NCBI GenBank assembly: GCA_947502355.1
Contig: CANMZP010000003.1
Coordinates: 1-64,000 of the forward strand
Reading direction: 5' to 3'
DNA: 64,000 bases
Source: an uncultured Thalassotalea sp.
GTDB lineage: Bacteria; Pseudomonadota; Gammaproteobacteria; Enterobacterales; Alteromonadaceae
The notes under the pieces were generated by a model that did no database searches, was not told the DNA's origin, and saw only the letters and a list, made by a program, of their open reading frames with translations. The translations under genes were made by a program, and so were the position numbers. Positions 47,709-56,569 of the stretch are shown here, one piece after another; positions within the stretch are counted from its first letter, which is position 1, and each line of letters starts with the position of its first letter.

Positions 47709-47760
47709 GAGGGCCACCATTTAGAAACACTAAAGATGCCCTTGAGCGTCTTTTTTTGTA
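47709..47760 (+). repeat. Copy of the tRNA-Ile 3' end and terminator (att-like)
   Basis: GGGCCACCATTTAGAAACA followed by taaagatgccc-ttgagcgtcttttttt matches 44131-44180 with a few changes. It carries the last nine bases of the tRNA plus its terminator and marks the right end of the integrase-bearing element. Confidence 0.75.
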
Positions 47761-47808
47761 TCTTAAAATTAATTTGAAGTTTAATAGCGAATTAGTTAAA
47801 TTGCCGTA

Positions 47809-48048
47809 ATGAATAATAATACAACTCAACATAAAGTCCGTTTCCGACTTGCCATATCTGCCGAAGATTATCTTCACTATTACCAAGGTAACGTGAACAG
47901 TGTTATCGCTTATACAGAAACGAATCAACGCATTCAGTTTCCGGCCAATACCATCAGAAAGTTTGTTACTGCCAATGGTATTTTTGGTTTATTTGAAATG
48001 AGTTTCGATGCGAACAAAAAATTCTTAGCAATAGATCAACTGAGTTAA
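47809..48048 (+). CDS. DUF2835-family small protein
   Basis: 79 residues. The pattern YLHYYQGNVNSVIAYTETNQ, then RIQFPANTIRKFVTANGIFG and a closing FEMSFDANKKF, fits DUF2835, a small beta-rich family of gammaproteobacteria with no known function. It lies just right of the putative att copy and may be original chromosome displaced by the island. Confidence 0.7.
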   Translation: MNNNTTQHKVRFRLAISAEDYLHYYQGNVNSVIAYTETNQRIQFPANTIRKFVTANGIFGLFEMSFDANKKFLAIDQLS

Positions 48049-48096
48049 AATTAGATGATAATTAAACTTTTTGACATAATATTTTAGTCGTTAAAA

Positions 48097-48241
48097 AACA
48101 ATAGAGCCCCCTGAACGTCTTTTCTTTGTAGCTGTAAATTATCAACTAACAAAAATAAAGAGCACGATTCCGCTCTCCATAGCCCGTTCCAAGTCACGGA
48201 GGGACCACCATTTACAAACAATAAAGACGCCCTTGTGCCTT
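48097..48241 (+). repeat. Further decayed copies of the tRNA-Ile end
   Basis: 48097-48131 resembles the tRNA terminator region (aaacaatagagccccctgaacgtc...). 48183-48241 resembles the T-arm, 3' end and terminator (cccgttccaagtcacggagggaccaccatt). Confidence 0.6.
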
Positions 48242-49107
48242 TTTCTGCCTTAAATTTATCCGTAATTACATAGGCTTTTCATGTCTATATCCGTTTCAAA
48301 ACTTCCGTTAAGTTCGCCTATCTTTAATTCACAGATCAACGTTCAACTCAACAAAAATTGTTGAGTTGTAGTTCTGTGTTATGGGCAACGTAAGAGGTTA
48401 GAACTCTGAATTGATTGAATATTATTTTTACTTGGGGTTTAATATAAAATAAACAGCACCATATATATCTGATAAGTTTCAACATTTACTTCAGCTCTAA
48501 GGATGAGAGATTCAGACATTTCCACCATTTCGTGAAGAACGAAAATGATTATTAGACCAATAAATTAAGATTTATGAAGCATTATTTCAAATTCAGGATA
48601 TAGCTTATTTGTGTTTTTTTATGGGTGAGGACTGATATACAGGCAAGTGATGTGGACCAGATAGTTGTACTACCCAACTCAATTTTTAGTCGATACAACA
48701 AACATATTAGTAATGGTCATTTCAGCTTTTTTTGCTATAGGTAAATATTGAATTATTAATTAAATACCAAGAAATCGACCTACCAGAGAAAAACTCAACT
48801 TGCCTTACAAAATAGGTAAAATGATGCCGAAAACAGGTGTATACCTGCTAAAAGACAATGAGGAGCGTTTTAACTAATGTGCTACTAAAAGGAATCTATC
48901 TGGGTTCTCAATTGCAAAGGTTCGTTGCTGAAAAAGCCATCTTTAGAGTGTATTAATTCAGACTAGATTCTACATTTCAACTTTTAATAGCAGATAAATA
49001 TCTACTTTGATTAAAAGTGCCCTAAATAAAGCGTGCTGAACAATAGCAGTTAACACAACTAATTAATTCAAAATATACGGATAAATAATAACACCAAGGA
49101 GCAAACC
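48242..49107. other. Long leader region upstream of the two-gene operon
   Basis: No gene is seen. It holds the inverted repeat CAACTCAACA-aaaat-TGTTGAGTTG (48344-48368). The rest, about 740 bp, is AT-rich with no resolved promoter. Confidence 0.55.
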
Positions 49108-50298
49108 ATGAATACAATGCTACAAACAATCAAGACCTATTTAGAGAGTAATGATCTAAATTTTCATTTAGATGAAGGAAAAGAACTTATTCATCTCGAA
49201 TTCGATGACATAAGCCTCCATATCATTAGCAGCGAAGAGTGCTTAACTTATATTTTTGCAAACGATTCTCTTAATAAATTAACGGAATATTCAGCCATTG
49301 AGAGACTGGTTGCACTTGAATGGTTAATGAACCAAAACTATGCTCTTAAAATCGGCAATTTCGAATATGATACTGAAGACCATGACTGCAGATTTAAAAT
49401 CATCCATAGAAGTGTTGATGAGCAAATTGCATTGAACGAGTGTGAATATCTTTTAAAGCTTGGCTTGTCAACAATGCAAAAAACTGATGTGTTAAATAAA
49501 TATGTAACTGAACATAGTCAACAATATGAACAAGAGTTGTTATCAGTAGCTGACAGTTCACCTACAGAATTCCTTAAGACAAAAAAAGAAATGACAGAGT
49601 CAAGTGAAATGGCCCCCCTCAGTGCTGAAGAAAAAATGGCTGTAATCAAGAAGGGGTTTGAGAAATTAGATTGGGACTATAAATATAGCTTAGACGAAAG
49701 AGATGGAGAACATATACTTAAGACAGGATTTGGTACCAAAAAATATAAGGACAATAATGGTGATGATGGTGTTGTAATTGTTATTCGATTATCTTCTGAC
49801 GGTGAAGACTTAAGAATTGAATCTCGAAATACTTGGGCGGCATTTAAATATATAGAAGGCAATTCACAAGAATCTTTGGATCTGATAGCTAAAAATTTAG
49901 GCTTGTATGCACTAAATCATGTTTTTCAGAAAAAATATGGCAAAGTTTGGCTAGATCCTAAAGATGGGGAACTTAACATTCGCATAGATTTATTATTAGG
50001 CACTCAGCTTGAGTTTCATCAAGTTAGAATGTGTCTCGGTATGTTACAAGGAATTATTGATGAATCTCACGAGTTCATAACTAAACTTATAAAAGATGAC
50101 AATGGTCAAACTCTGGCATTAGAAAAGTTTTGGGAATACAGAACGAAAGCACATCGTTTAGATTTGGATAATTCTATAGAAAAGCTAATAACCTATGCGG
50201 ATATAAAAGAACAAGATGAACAAACATTAAAACAACAAATTGAAGTCCTAATCTCTAGGTTTACACAGAATGAGCAAAGCGAGGAGGCTGAAGGCTAA
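49108..50298 (+). CDS. Protein with two YbjN-like domains (gene A of an island operon)
   Basis: 396 residues with a strong ribosome binding site (AAGGAG, 8 nt upstream). Two related alpha/beta domains are visible: residues about 1-125 (ending KIGNFEYDTEDHDCRFKI) and about 172-330 (WLDPKDGELNIRIDLLLGTQ, then a helix LGMLQGIIDESHEFITKLI). Both have the YbjN/type-III-chaperone-like pattern of a strand pair followed by a helix. An acidic helical tail closes the protein. No catalytic motif is seen. The stop overlaps the next start (TAATG), so the two are translated together. The low GC and isolation in the island suggest transfer. YbjN assignment is by pattern only. Confidence 0.55.
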   Translation: MNTMLQTIKTYLESNDLNFHLDEGKELIHLEFDDISLHIISSEECLTYIFANDSLNKLTEYSAIERLVALEWLMNQNYALKIGNFEYDTEDHDCRFKIIHRSVDEQIALNECEYLLKLGLSTMQKTDVLNKYVTEHSQQYEQELLSVADSSPTEFLKTKKEMTESSEMAPLSAEEKMAVIKKGFEKLDWDYKYSLDERDGEHILKTGFGTKKYKDNNGDDGVVIVIRLSSDGEDLRIESRNTWAAFKYIEGNSQESLDLIAKNLGLYALNHVFQKKYGKVWLDPKDGELNIRIDLLLGTQLEFHQVRMCLGMLQGIIDESHEFITKLIKDDNGQTLALEKFWEYRTKAHRLDLDNSIEKLITYADIKEQDEQTLKQQIEVLISRFTQNEQSEEAEG

Positions 50299-51800
50299 TG
50301 ACCATTATGAATTCTCAATCCAAGGCATCTCAAAAAAGGTTTTTAATTCCTATCACAATTTTTGTAATAGTTAGCTTTTTTGCTATCGAAAGACAATATT
50401 TCATTCCCTTTTTTGGATCCCTCCTTCTGTTGATAGGGGCAGTGGGGGCAAACTTCTGGAAGGAAGGTCAACTGTCAAAGGACAAACCAGTTAAGACTTT
50501 TTTTTACGGAGTGATCTTATTTACTTTAACCATCAGTGGTTTAGTTGAGTTGTCTAGTGGAGACCATTTAAAATTCACCACGCCTTTCAAGATAGAGCAA
50601 AATATTTCTAGTTATTTTGAAGCTATAGGAGGCATTTCTGTAGGTTTAGCTGGTGCGCTCGCTGCAATACTAATTGCTCACGTAGCAACAACATTGCAAA
50701 AAAAGACTACGGAAAAAGAGCTAAAAAAGCAACTAGAAGAAGAAATAAAGCACCTTTCATATCTCAATGCTAAATTAATTAGAGCCACACTAAATGCTAA
50801 GCGAGCCTGCGCAGCATACCTAACAAGCTATGCAGCATACCTAACAAGCGATAAAGAAGCTAAACCTTCATCATTTAATTCTATTTTTGGTGGGAAAGTT
50901 AAAAACGATAAAGATAAAAAGAAATCTAGTAATTTTAACATAAGCCAAGACAAAAATAGTCATAATTTCTTAATTGAAGAATTTAAGGGATTTATTAATG
51001 CACTAGAAGAACTGGTAATGGATTCTACCTATAAAAGTGTATTTAAATCAGCAAAAGAAAAAATAAATAACGAGCAAATGAATACCATAGATGAGGTTTT
51101 AATAAATGATATTAAAATCAATCGGCTAAAAAAGATAGACCTCAAAGGAATAATTGTAGACAGCAATGCTTACTGGGATTTTATAAAACATCATCAAACC
51201 TACCTTAAAAATTTTGGTAATGGTTTACCCGAATTAATAGGTGACAGTTTTTTTGAGAATTACTCTGATGACTTTACAAATTTAATAAAATTTGTCCAGG
51301 ACGATAAAATAACACCATCTCAAGCGGCATGGTTATTACTTGGTATGCTAACGTTAATTGAAAGCAATGAGCCAAATGGTGCATTTAGCCACAAAACTGA
51401 CCGAGCTAATTTAGGCATTAAATACATTGCCCTTATGCTCGGTTCACTAATTAACCCCGAAATACTCAAAAAACACTTTAGTAAAAATGGTACTCGCCAG
51501 GATCTAGAAGAGTGCATGGAGACTAGTAAACTTGACCGATATATTGAAGAGCTTGAAGAAAATACCATAGTGCACCTTGAAATTGAACAAAACCCTGAGC
51601 AAACTCAAGGACAAACTATTCTAGATGAGCTAAATGATATTTTGGAAAAAGATTATGCGCAGAAGCTTTTAGCGATAATAGGCACAAGTAACAATCATTC
51701 GCCAGAAGAACCAGTTGCTCCCAATGTAAAACCAATTGAGAAGGAACGAATTGAGAAGGAACCAACATTTACAAATAAGACAACTACTATTCGAGAATAA
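50298..51800 (+). CDS. Four-helix membrane protein with large cytosolic domain (gene B of an island operon)
   Basis: 500 residues. Helices are predicted at about 15-30, 34-54, 67-85 and 109-133 (AIGGISVGLAGALAAILIAH), followed by a charged coiled coil (about 134-170) and a soluble part of some 330 residues with no known motif. A 21-bp direct duplication gives the doubled AAYLTS at 172-184. It is coupled to the YbjN-like gene upstream, which ends in GAGGAGG before this start. No family was recognised. The layout resembles membrane effectors of defence or signalling modules, but this is a guess. Confidence 0.7.
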   Translation: MTIMNSQSKASQKRFLIPITIFVIVSFFAIERQYFIPFFGSLLLLIGAVGANFWKEGQLSKDKPVKTFFYGVILFTLTISGLVELSSGDHLKFTTPFKIEQNISSYFEAIGGISVGLAGALAAILIAHVATTLQKKTTEKELKKQLEEEIKHLSYLNAKLIRATLNAKRACAAYLTSYAAYLTSDKEAKPSSFNSIFGGKVKNDKDKKKSSNFNISQDKNSHNFLIEEFKGFINALEELVMDSTYKSVFKSAKEKINNEQMNTIDEVLINDIKINRLKKIDLKGIIVDSNAYWDFIKHHQTYLKNFGNGLPELIGDSFFENYSDDFTNLIKFVQDDKITPSQAAWLLLGMLTLIESNEPNGAFSHKTDRANLGIKYIALMLGSLINPEILKKHFSKNGTRQDLEECMETSKLDRYIEELEENTIVHLEIEQNPEQTQGQTILDELNDILEKDYAQKLLAIIGTSNNHSPEEPVAPNVKPIEKERIEKEPTFTNKTTTIRE

Positions 51801-51821
51801 AAAAGGAATGTTTAACTGCCA

Positions 51822-51905
51822 CTGTAACACATCTGTGTAACTACCTGATTTAGATATAATCTGAAATACGGTCTTCAAATTCGATCATAAATCGAATTTG
51901 AAGAC
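51822..51905 (-). mobile_element. Second, inverted IS256 tail
   Basis: On the minus strand the sequence runs MIEFEDRI-like codons and then the IS end (about 51889 down to 51822), matching 45518-45588 of the remnant on the + strand in nearly every base. 51891-51905 repeats the codons for IEFED in + orientation, so the tail meets a mirror copy: GTCTTCAAATTCGAT-cataa-ATCGAATTTGAAGAC is a perfect 15-bp inverted repeat. No intact transposase remains. Confidence 0.8.
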
Positions 51906-52573
51906 GGTTTTTGAATTGTATTGAAAAACTCAACTTAAAATTAAATTGAGTTAAGTCAATATTGCCTAGAAAGAAGTTACCACACTCAGCAAGTTAAAGA
52001 ATGGCAGGCATCTTTTAGCCGCTCAAACATATCATGAGCAGAGTATAAAAAACTGTAATCTAACTCGACAAAAACACTTATATAAGCAAAAACACCTATC
52101 TAACCTACAACATTGGCTGCGAGCCTGACGACAAGACATTTCACCTTCGAGTTTTCACTGTAGTGGTCAACTAATACTGGCGGAGTTTTCTTTTCTGTGG
52201 AATGGATTTCATTGGGCCACGCAGTGAAGTGCATTTGTAACAATTAAAAATTCAGCCGCTCTATTATACTGTTTTCATTTCAAAAGGCTTTGGTCATTAA
52301 CCGTAAAGAATAGAAATTGATGACTTTTTCAGCTGTATATTTTGCCCCAATTAACTACTGCCTAGCTTTTAAACGCCATTTTAGCCTTCGATTTTCATTT
52401 ACCCCTTTAATATTTGTTAGATGCAGAGTACCGTTTTGAAAAAACGGCGTGAAAGCTTACTCGAAAGAGGCGAAAAAACATCATTTTTGGCTATAAAAAA
52501 AGCACTTAAAAAATTTCTGTAAATTAATGCTTTACCTTGGCCAATTTTGCCATTATTATGCGCAACACATTCA
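51906..52573. other. Intergenic region between the island and tRNA-Ser
   Basis: No gene is seen. At 52158-52174 a 17-bp word (ctgtagtggtcaactaa) repeats one at 46757-46773 in the integrase remnant, and may be a scrap of another IS end. Confidence 0.55.
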
Positions 52574-52664
52574 GGAGAGATGGCTGAGTGGTCGAAAGCA
52601 CCGGTCTTGAAAACCGGCAAGGGTTTGTAGCCCTTCTAGGGTTCAAATCCCTATCTCTCCGCCA
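52574..52664 (+). tRNA. tRNA-Ser(UGA)
   Basis: 91 nt with encoded CCA. GGAGAGA and TCTCTCC form the acceptor stem; the anticodon TGA is at 52608-52610 in the CCGGTCTTGAAAACCGG arm, as in E. coli serT. The long variable arm (AAGGGTTTGTAGCCCTT) identifies a class II tRNA. Confidence 0.95.
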
Positions 52665-53034
52665 TATTAAAGAAACCAACCTTAGGGTTGGTTTTTTGCT
52701 TTCTAGTGTTTAAAAAATTATTGAACATAAACCCTAAGGGTTTGTAGCCGCACATTCTAGAGGGGGACAAATCCCTATCTCTCCGCCATATTAAAGAAAC
52801 CAACCTTAGGGTTGGTTTTTTGCTTTCTATTGTTTAGATATTAATAAACATAAACCCTTAGGGTTTGTAGCCGCACATTCTAGAGGGTTCAAATCCCTAT
52901 CTCTCCGCCATATTAAAGAAACCAACCTTAGGGTTGGTTTTTTGCTTTCTAGTGTTTAAAAAATTATTGAACATAAACCCTAAGGGTTTGTAGCCGCACA
53001 TTCTAGAGGGGTTCAAATCCCTATCTCTCCGCCA
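52665..53034 (+). repeat. Three tandem copies of the tRNA-Ser 3' end plus terminator
   Basis: After the intact tRNA the sequence repeats with a period of 122-124 bp: copies end in GCCA at 52788, 52910 and 53034. Each copy starts with agggtttgtagccgcacattctag, carries the T-arm and acceptor 3' half (aaatccctatctctccgcca), and copies 1 and 2 are followed by the AACCAACC terminator. The third is followed by a different terminator at 53048. None has a 5' half, so they are not tRNAs. Confidence 0.95.
52674..52697 (+). terminator. Terminator of tRNA-Ser
   Basis: AACCAACC-ttag-GGTTGGTT with a run of T's. It is repeated in each downstream unit. Confidence 0.92.
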
Positions 53035-53047
53035 TATTAAAAGAGAC

Positions 53048-53075
53048 AAGCCCAATCATTAGATTGGGCTTTTTT
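53048..53075 (+). terminator. Terminator closing the tRNA-Ser array
   Basis: AAGCCCAAT-catta-GATTGGGCTT followed by T's; on the left an A-run allows the reverse direction too. Confidence 0.85.
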
Positions 53076-53123
53076 CGTTTAGAAAGAAGTTTAAAACCCT
53101 ATAGGATTGATGTGATTCAATGC

Positions 53124-53144
53124 TCCCGGCAAAATGTGCCGGGA
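53124..53144. terminator. GC-rich hairpin after the M28 peptidase gene
   Basis: TCCCGGCA-aaatg-TGCCGGGA, 43 bp downstream of the leftward peptidase gene. There is no U-run, so termination is uncertain. Confidence 0.4.
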
Positions 53145-53187
53145 CGATAAGGAAACGTACTCAGAGGTTATCTTCTGGGTGTTTACT

Positions 53188-54498
53188 TTAAAATATTTTA
53201 CCTTTACTTTTCACCGAGTTTATTTCGACTCTTGAGGGTGTGACTTCGCCCTTCACTAAGCCTTCTGTTGCTTTACTTAGCAACACAACTGACTGGTACA
53301 TTGACTCAAAATCGATGTTTTCAATATCATCGGTATGCTTATGATAATGCTTGGCTTGATCCATTTGTGTACTGCTAAAGCTGTGTGCAGGAACACCTAG
53401 TCGGGCTAACGATGCATTATCAGACCTATAGAAAAGGTTGTACTTTTTATAAGGGTTTGCTTCTAGTTGTTGCTCCTGAGTTAGTGAGTCATTTAATAAG
53501 GTCAGTAGGTTGGATTTGTCCGCACCGGTTATCCAAAGTTTTCCTGGGCCAAATTTAGAAGGGGTACCTATCATCTCTATGTTGATCATTGCTGAAACTG
53601 TTGAAGGGTCAATTAATTGAGCAAAATTAACGGAGCCTTTTAAGCCAATTTCTTCGGCCGTAAATGCAACAAACACCAAACTCCTTTCATTATTTGCAGA
53701 TTGCGCAAAATAATTAGCGAGGTTGATCACCGCACTCGTACCTGAAGCATCGTCGTCGGCACCATTAAAGATTTTTTCGCCATCAACGCCCAAATGGTCG
53801 TAATGAGCTGAGTAAATGACTTTTTCATTGGCTTTTGATTTTCCAGGCAAAACACCAACAACATTACTAATGATTTTGGTTTCTATGTCATTTTGGGCAG
53901 CAACAGTGAAAGACTCCACATTGTTAGCATCCGACAGCACCATAACCATAGAGCCCGTATCGGTTAAGTCTGATTGGTATTTTGTTTTTCCAAAATAATT
54001 TCTAAAGCCTTCAAAGGATTTTTGATGGCTTGGATCAACAATCACTAAATGATCTCCGCCCTCTGCGTTCAAGTCCCCTAAAACCTTTCTGAAATCGGCG
54101 TCTTCGTTTACATAGACCGTCTTAAGATCGGTTTCTTGATCCCAAGAAAGTGTCGTTTTCTTTGACACTGAAACGGTTCTATTTGAGGTTATGGTTTGCC
54201 CGTTAAGCTTAACGTTAAGTGCTGTAGGCTTTATCAAAAACAACTCAAACTCTTGCTTAAAGCTATCTAAGCCATCCATTGGTTGTAACCCGATTTCAGC
54301 AAACCTTGAAGAAATGTATTGGGCTGCTTGACCGATTTCATCAGTAAAGTTACCCCTTCCCTGAAGTTCGTCGCCAGCAAGGACCTTAACGTCTTCAATT
54401 AAAGCATTTTTGTTAATGGTTACTTGTTGTTGAGCGTTATAAGCACAACCTGTCGCGCATAAAGCACTAAAAAGGGTCAATATTTTTATTTTTTTCAT
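53188..54498 (-). CDS. M28-family zinc aminopeptidase, lipoprotein
   Basis: 436 residues from the ATG at 54498 with GGAAA upstream; an ORF extension of 12 residues has no ribosome binding site. The lipobox (ALCATGC, about residues 13-19) marks a lipoprotein. Zinc-ligand motifs appear in order: SAHYDHLG (His), GADDDASGTS (Asp), FTAEEIGLKG (double Glu), NIEMIG, and HYHKHTDDIENID (His) near the end. It should cleave N-terminal residues from peptides at the cell envelope. Transcribed alone. Confidence 0.88.
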   Translation of the reverse strand: MKKIKILTLFSALCATGCAYNAQQQVTINKNALIEDVKVLAGDELQGRGNFTDEIGQAAQYISSRFAEIGLQPMDGLDSFKQEFELFLIKPTALNVKLNGQTITSNRTVSVSKKTTLSWDQETDLKTVYVNEDADFRKVLGDLNAEGGDHLVIVDPSHQKSFEGFRNYFGKTKYQSDLTDTGSMVMVLSDANNVESFTVAAQNDIETKIISNVVGVLPGKSKANEKVIYSAHYDHLGVDGEKIFNGADDDASGTSAVINLANYFAQSANNERSLVFVAFTAEEIGLKGSVNFAQLIDPSTVSAMINIEMIGTPSKFGPGKLWITGADKSNLLTLLNDSLTQEQQLEANPYKKYNLFYRSDNASLARLGVPAHSFSSTQMDQAKHYHKHTDDIENIDFESMYQSVVLLSKATEGLVKGEVTPSRVEINSVKSKGKIF

Positions 54499-54993
54499 TA
54501 TTATTTCCGGTTGAAACATGGAGCAATACCCCACAAATTATGCAGATATACCTTCCAAGACTATTTTATTGTAAGGTACCTTAAAGGTCGTTCTTAAGTC
54601 GTTAAATACAAGAAACCTTCAACGAATAATACGCTATGTAAAGTGGCGTGAAATCGAAAGCCAAATGACAGATGATTGCTTTAACAAATTAATTTATTAA
54701 ATTATTGAACATACAAATCTAAACTATCAAAACACTTACGCAATTGACCAGTTAAATTTACATTAAAATCACAACTCACCTAAATTTTTAAACGACAACG
54801 TGTACAGCCCTCCACTCCCGCACTCTAATGCGCAGGCAGTAATTCATTTATGGAACAACATCCATCGGTTTTATCCAGTCAGGTAAACCCTATTATTGCG
54901 AACACGTAGTTAGGGTTATTTTTTCGAAAGAAAGGTACTGCTAAAGAATATTGGCTTGTTTTAAAAACAGAATCATTGCTGAAAAAGGGCATA
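54499..54993. other. Intergenic region, no gene seen
   Basis: AT-rich. The promoter of the leftward M28 gene should lie at its left end. No repeat or RNA was recognised. Confidence 0.5.
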
Positions 54994-55024
54994 AAAACTC
55001 ATTCTTAGTGAGTTTTTTATGCCC
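54988..55024. terminator. Terminator of the HMG-CoA reductase gene
   Basis: gggcataaaaactca and tgagttttttatgccc form a long stem around ttcttag. T-runs on both strands make it effective either way; it lies 14 bp after the stop. Confidence 0.85.
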
Positions 55025-55037
55025 TATTTGACTAGAG

Positions 55038-56213
55038 CTACACGCGATTTCTGCCCATTTTGTCATGACTGCTTACCCAGTCTCCGGCAATAACGGCACA
55101 CGCTAGTGATATATCACCAGCAAGAACGGTTGCAGCAACAATTTCTGCAAACTTATTTGCCTTCCCCTTACCGTAACAGCCTAATAATTCTAGGCATTCT
55201 TTTTGGGTAGGTAACCCGGTGCCACCACCATAGGTTGCCACAATTAAGGAGGGTAAAGTAACAGATAAATAGAAGTCGCCATTAGGCAGCAGTTCATGGT
55301 TGAGTATACCTGCATGTGATTCAACCACATTTGCCTCATCTTGGCCGGTAGCAATAAAAAGTGATGCGATGCCATTTGCCGAGTGTGGGCCATTATATGC
55401 TGCGCCAGCCATATGGGCACCGGTATTGGCTAAGGTAGTCGCTCTATCGAGTACACGGGTATCTACTTTCATTACGTTGGCGAGAACTTCTTTCTTAAGC
55501 ACGATTTCTGCTATAACTCGCTTCCCTCTGGAGTACAGCATGTTAAGTTGTGAATGCTTTTTATCGGTATCCATGTTGCCCGACAATAGGTACTTTAATG
55601 GGGTAGGATACACTGACTTTATCCACTCACATGCGGCCAATGTGGCTTTACCAACCATATTTTGCCCGGCGGCATCGCCCGTTGTGTAGTTAAACCTTAA
55701 GTACCGATTACGCGATTCTGACCATTGATGAATATGCGACAATTTACCAATATTGGTTGTGCTTTCAGCGGCGGCTTTTATTTTATCAAAATGCTCATCA
55801 ACCCATTGGCCAAAGTCTCTTGCCTGACGAGCATCATCAAAAATAAATGCCGGAGCCCGTTGCATAAACCCTTCAACAACCGTCGTTTTTACACCTCCGC
55901 ACTCATTAACCACCCGCATGCCTCTACTGTAACTGGCAACTAGTGTTCCTTCGGTTGTTGCTAAAGGGATATAAAATAAGCCGTTTGCATGCTCGCCATT
56001 TATTTGCACAGGTCCGGCAACACCTACCGGCATTTGTACGATGCCAATAAAGTTTTCAATATTCCCGGGTAGCGTTTCAGGTGGAATGGTAAATTCACCA
56101 GTGTATTTTAAATGAGCATGGGTGTGCTCTCTTAAAAAGTCGCGACGCTTTTCAGCCATTTCATTTGTGTGATCCAGCTCGTGGTTTCTTGGTACTTTAA
56201 ATTGATTTGTCAT
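55038..56213 (-). CDS. Hydroxymethylglutaryl-CoA reductase, class I type
   Basis: 391 residues with a good ribosome binding site (GGGTGAG). The four catalytic elements of class I enzymes are present: Glu in LATTEGTLVAS (about 90), Lys in SGNMDTDKKHS (about 215), Asp in ATGQDEANV (about 288) and His in SSHDKMGRNR near the end. NADPH-site motif TGDAAGQNMV is also seen. There is no membrane domain. It reduces HMG-CoA to mevalonate. No other mevalonate-pathway gene is in the window. Confidence 0.92.
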   Translation of the reverse strand: MTNQFKVPRNHELDHTNEMAEKRRDFLREHTHAHLKYTGEFTIPPETLPGNIENFIGIVQMPVGVAGPVQINGEHANGLFYIPLATTEGTLVASYSRGMRVVNECGGVKTTVVEGFMQRAPAFIFDDARQARDFGQWVDEHFDKIKAAAESTTNIGKLSHIHQWSESRNRYLRFNYTTGDAAGQNMVGKATLAACEWIKSVYPTPLKYLLSGNMDTDKKHSQLNMLYSRGKRVIAEIVLKKEVLANVMKVDTRVLDRATTLANTGAHMAGAAYNGPHSANGIASLFIATGQDEANVVESHAGILNHELLPNGDFYLSVTLPSLIVATYGGGTGLPTQKECLELLGCYGKGKANKFAEIVAATVLAGDISLACAVIAGDWVSSHDKMGRNRV

Positions 56214-56569
56214 CTCACCCTTTCCTGTATTACATGGGAGCCTTAAGACTCCTTATTCGGCATCGGTTAGAAACATAGCATGTTAAAGTGGCCAACCACT
56301 TTAGCAAGATCAATCTTTTTTAATATTTTTTAACATTTTTATTACACATTAGTACAATTAAATTTCAGTGCAATTAGGTGTTACTGCAGTTTTGTATGAG
56401 TGCAATTACAATTTCATAAAAAACAGTTGCCAGTTTATCAATTCAAAAAAGTGCAAATAAAACAAGTGCTAATAAAGTAATATCAAGGTGTTTACGCGAC
56501 TTGCCCCTATTGATATTTTTCTCTTATAAAGAGACACTAAAATCAGGTAAAAATTAGGCACTCTTTCAT
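56214..56569. other. Divergent intergenic region between HMG-CoA reductase and M24 peptidase genes
   Basis: AT-rich, 356 bp, no gene. Three words of type AGTGCAA(T/A) occur between 56360 and 56460 (gtgcaattagg, gtgcaattaca, gtgcaaataaaa), possibly weak regulator sites. Confidence 0.4.

Noticed and set aside
52700-53034. Possible extra tRNA-Ser genes
   Set aside because: Only the 3' half is present in each copy; there is no acceptor 5' strand, D-arm or anticodon arm.
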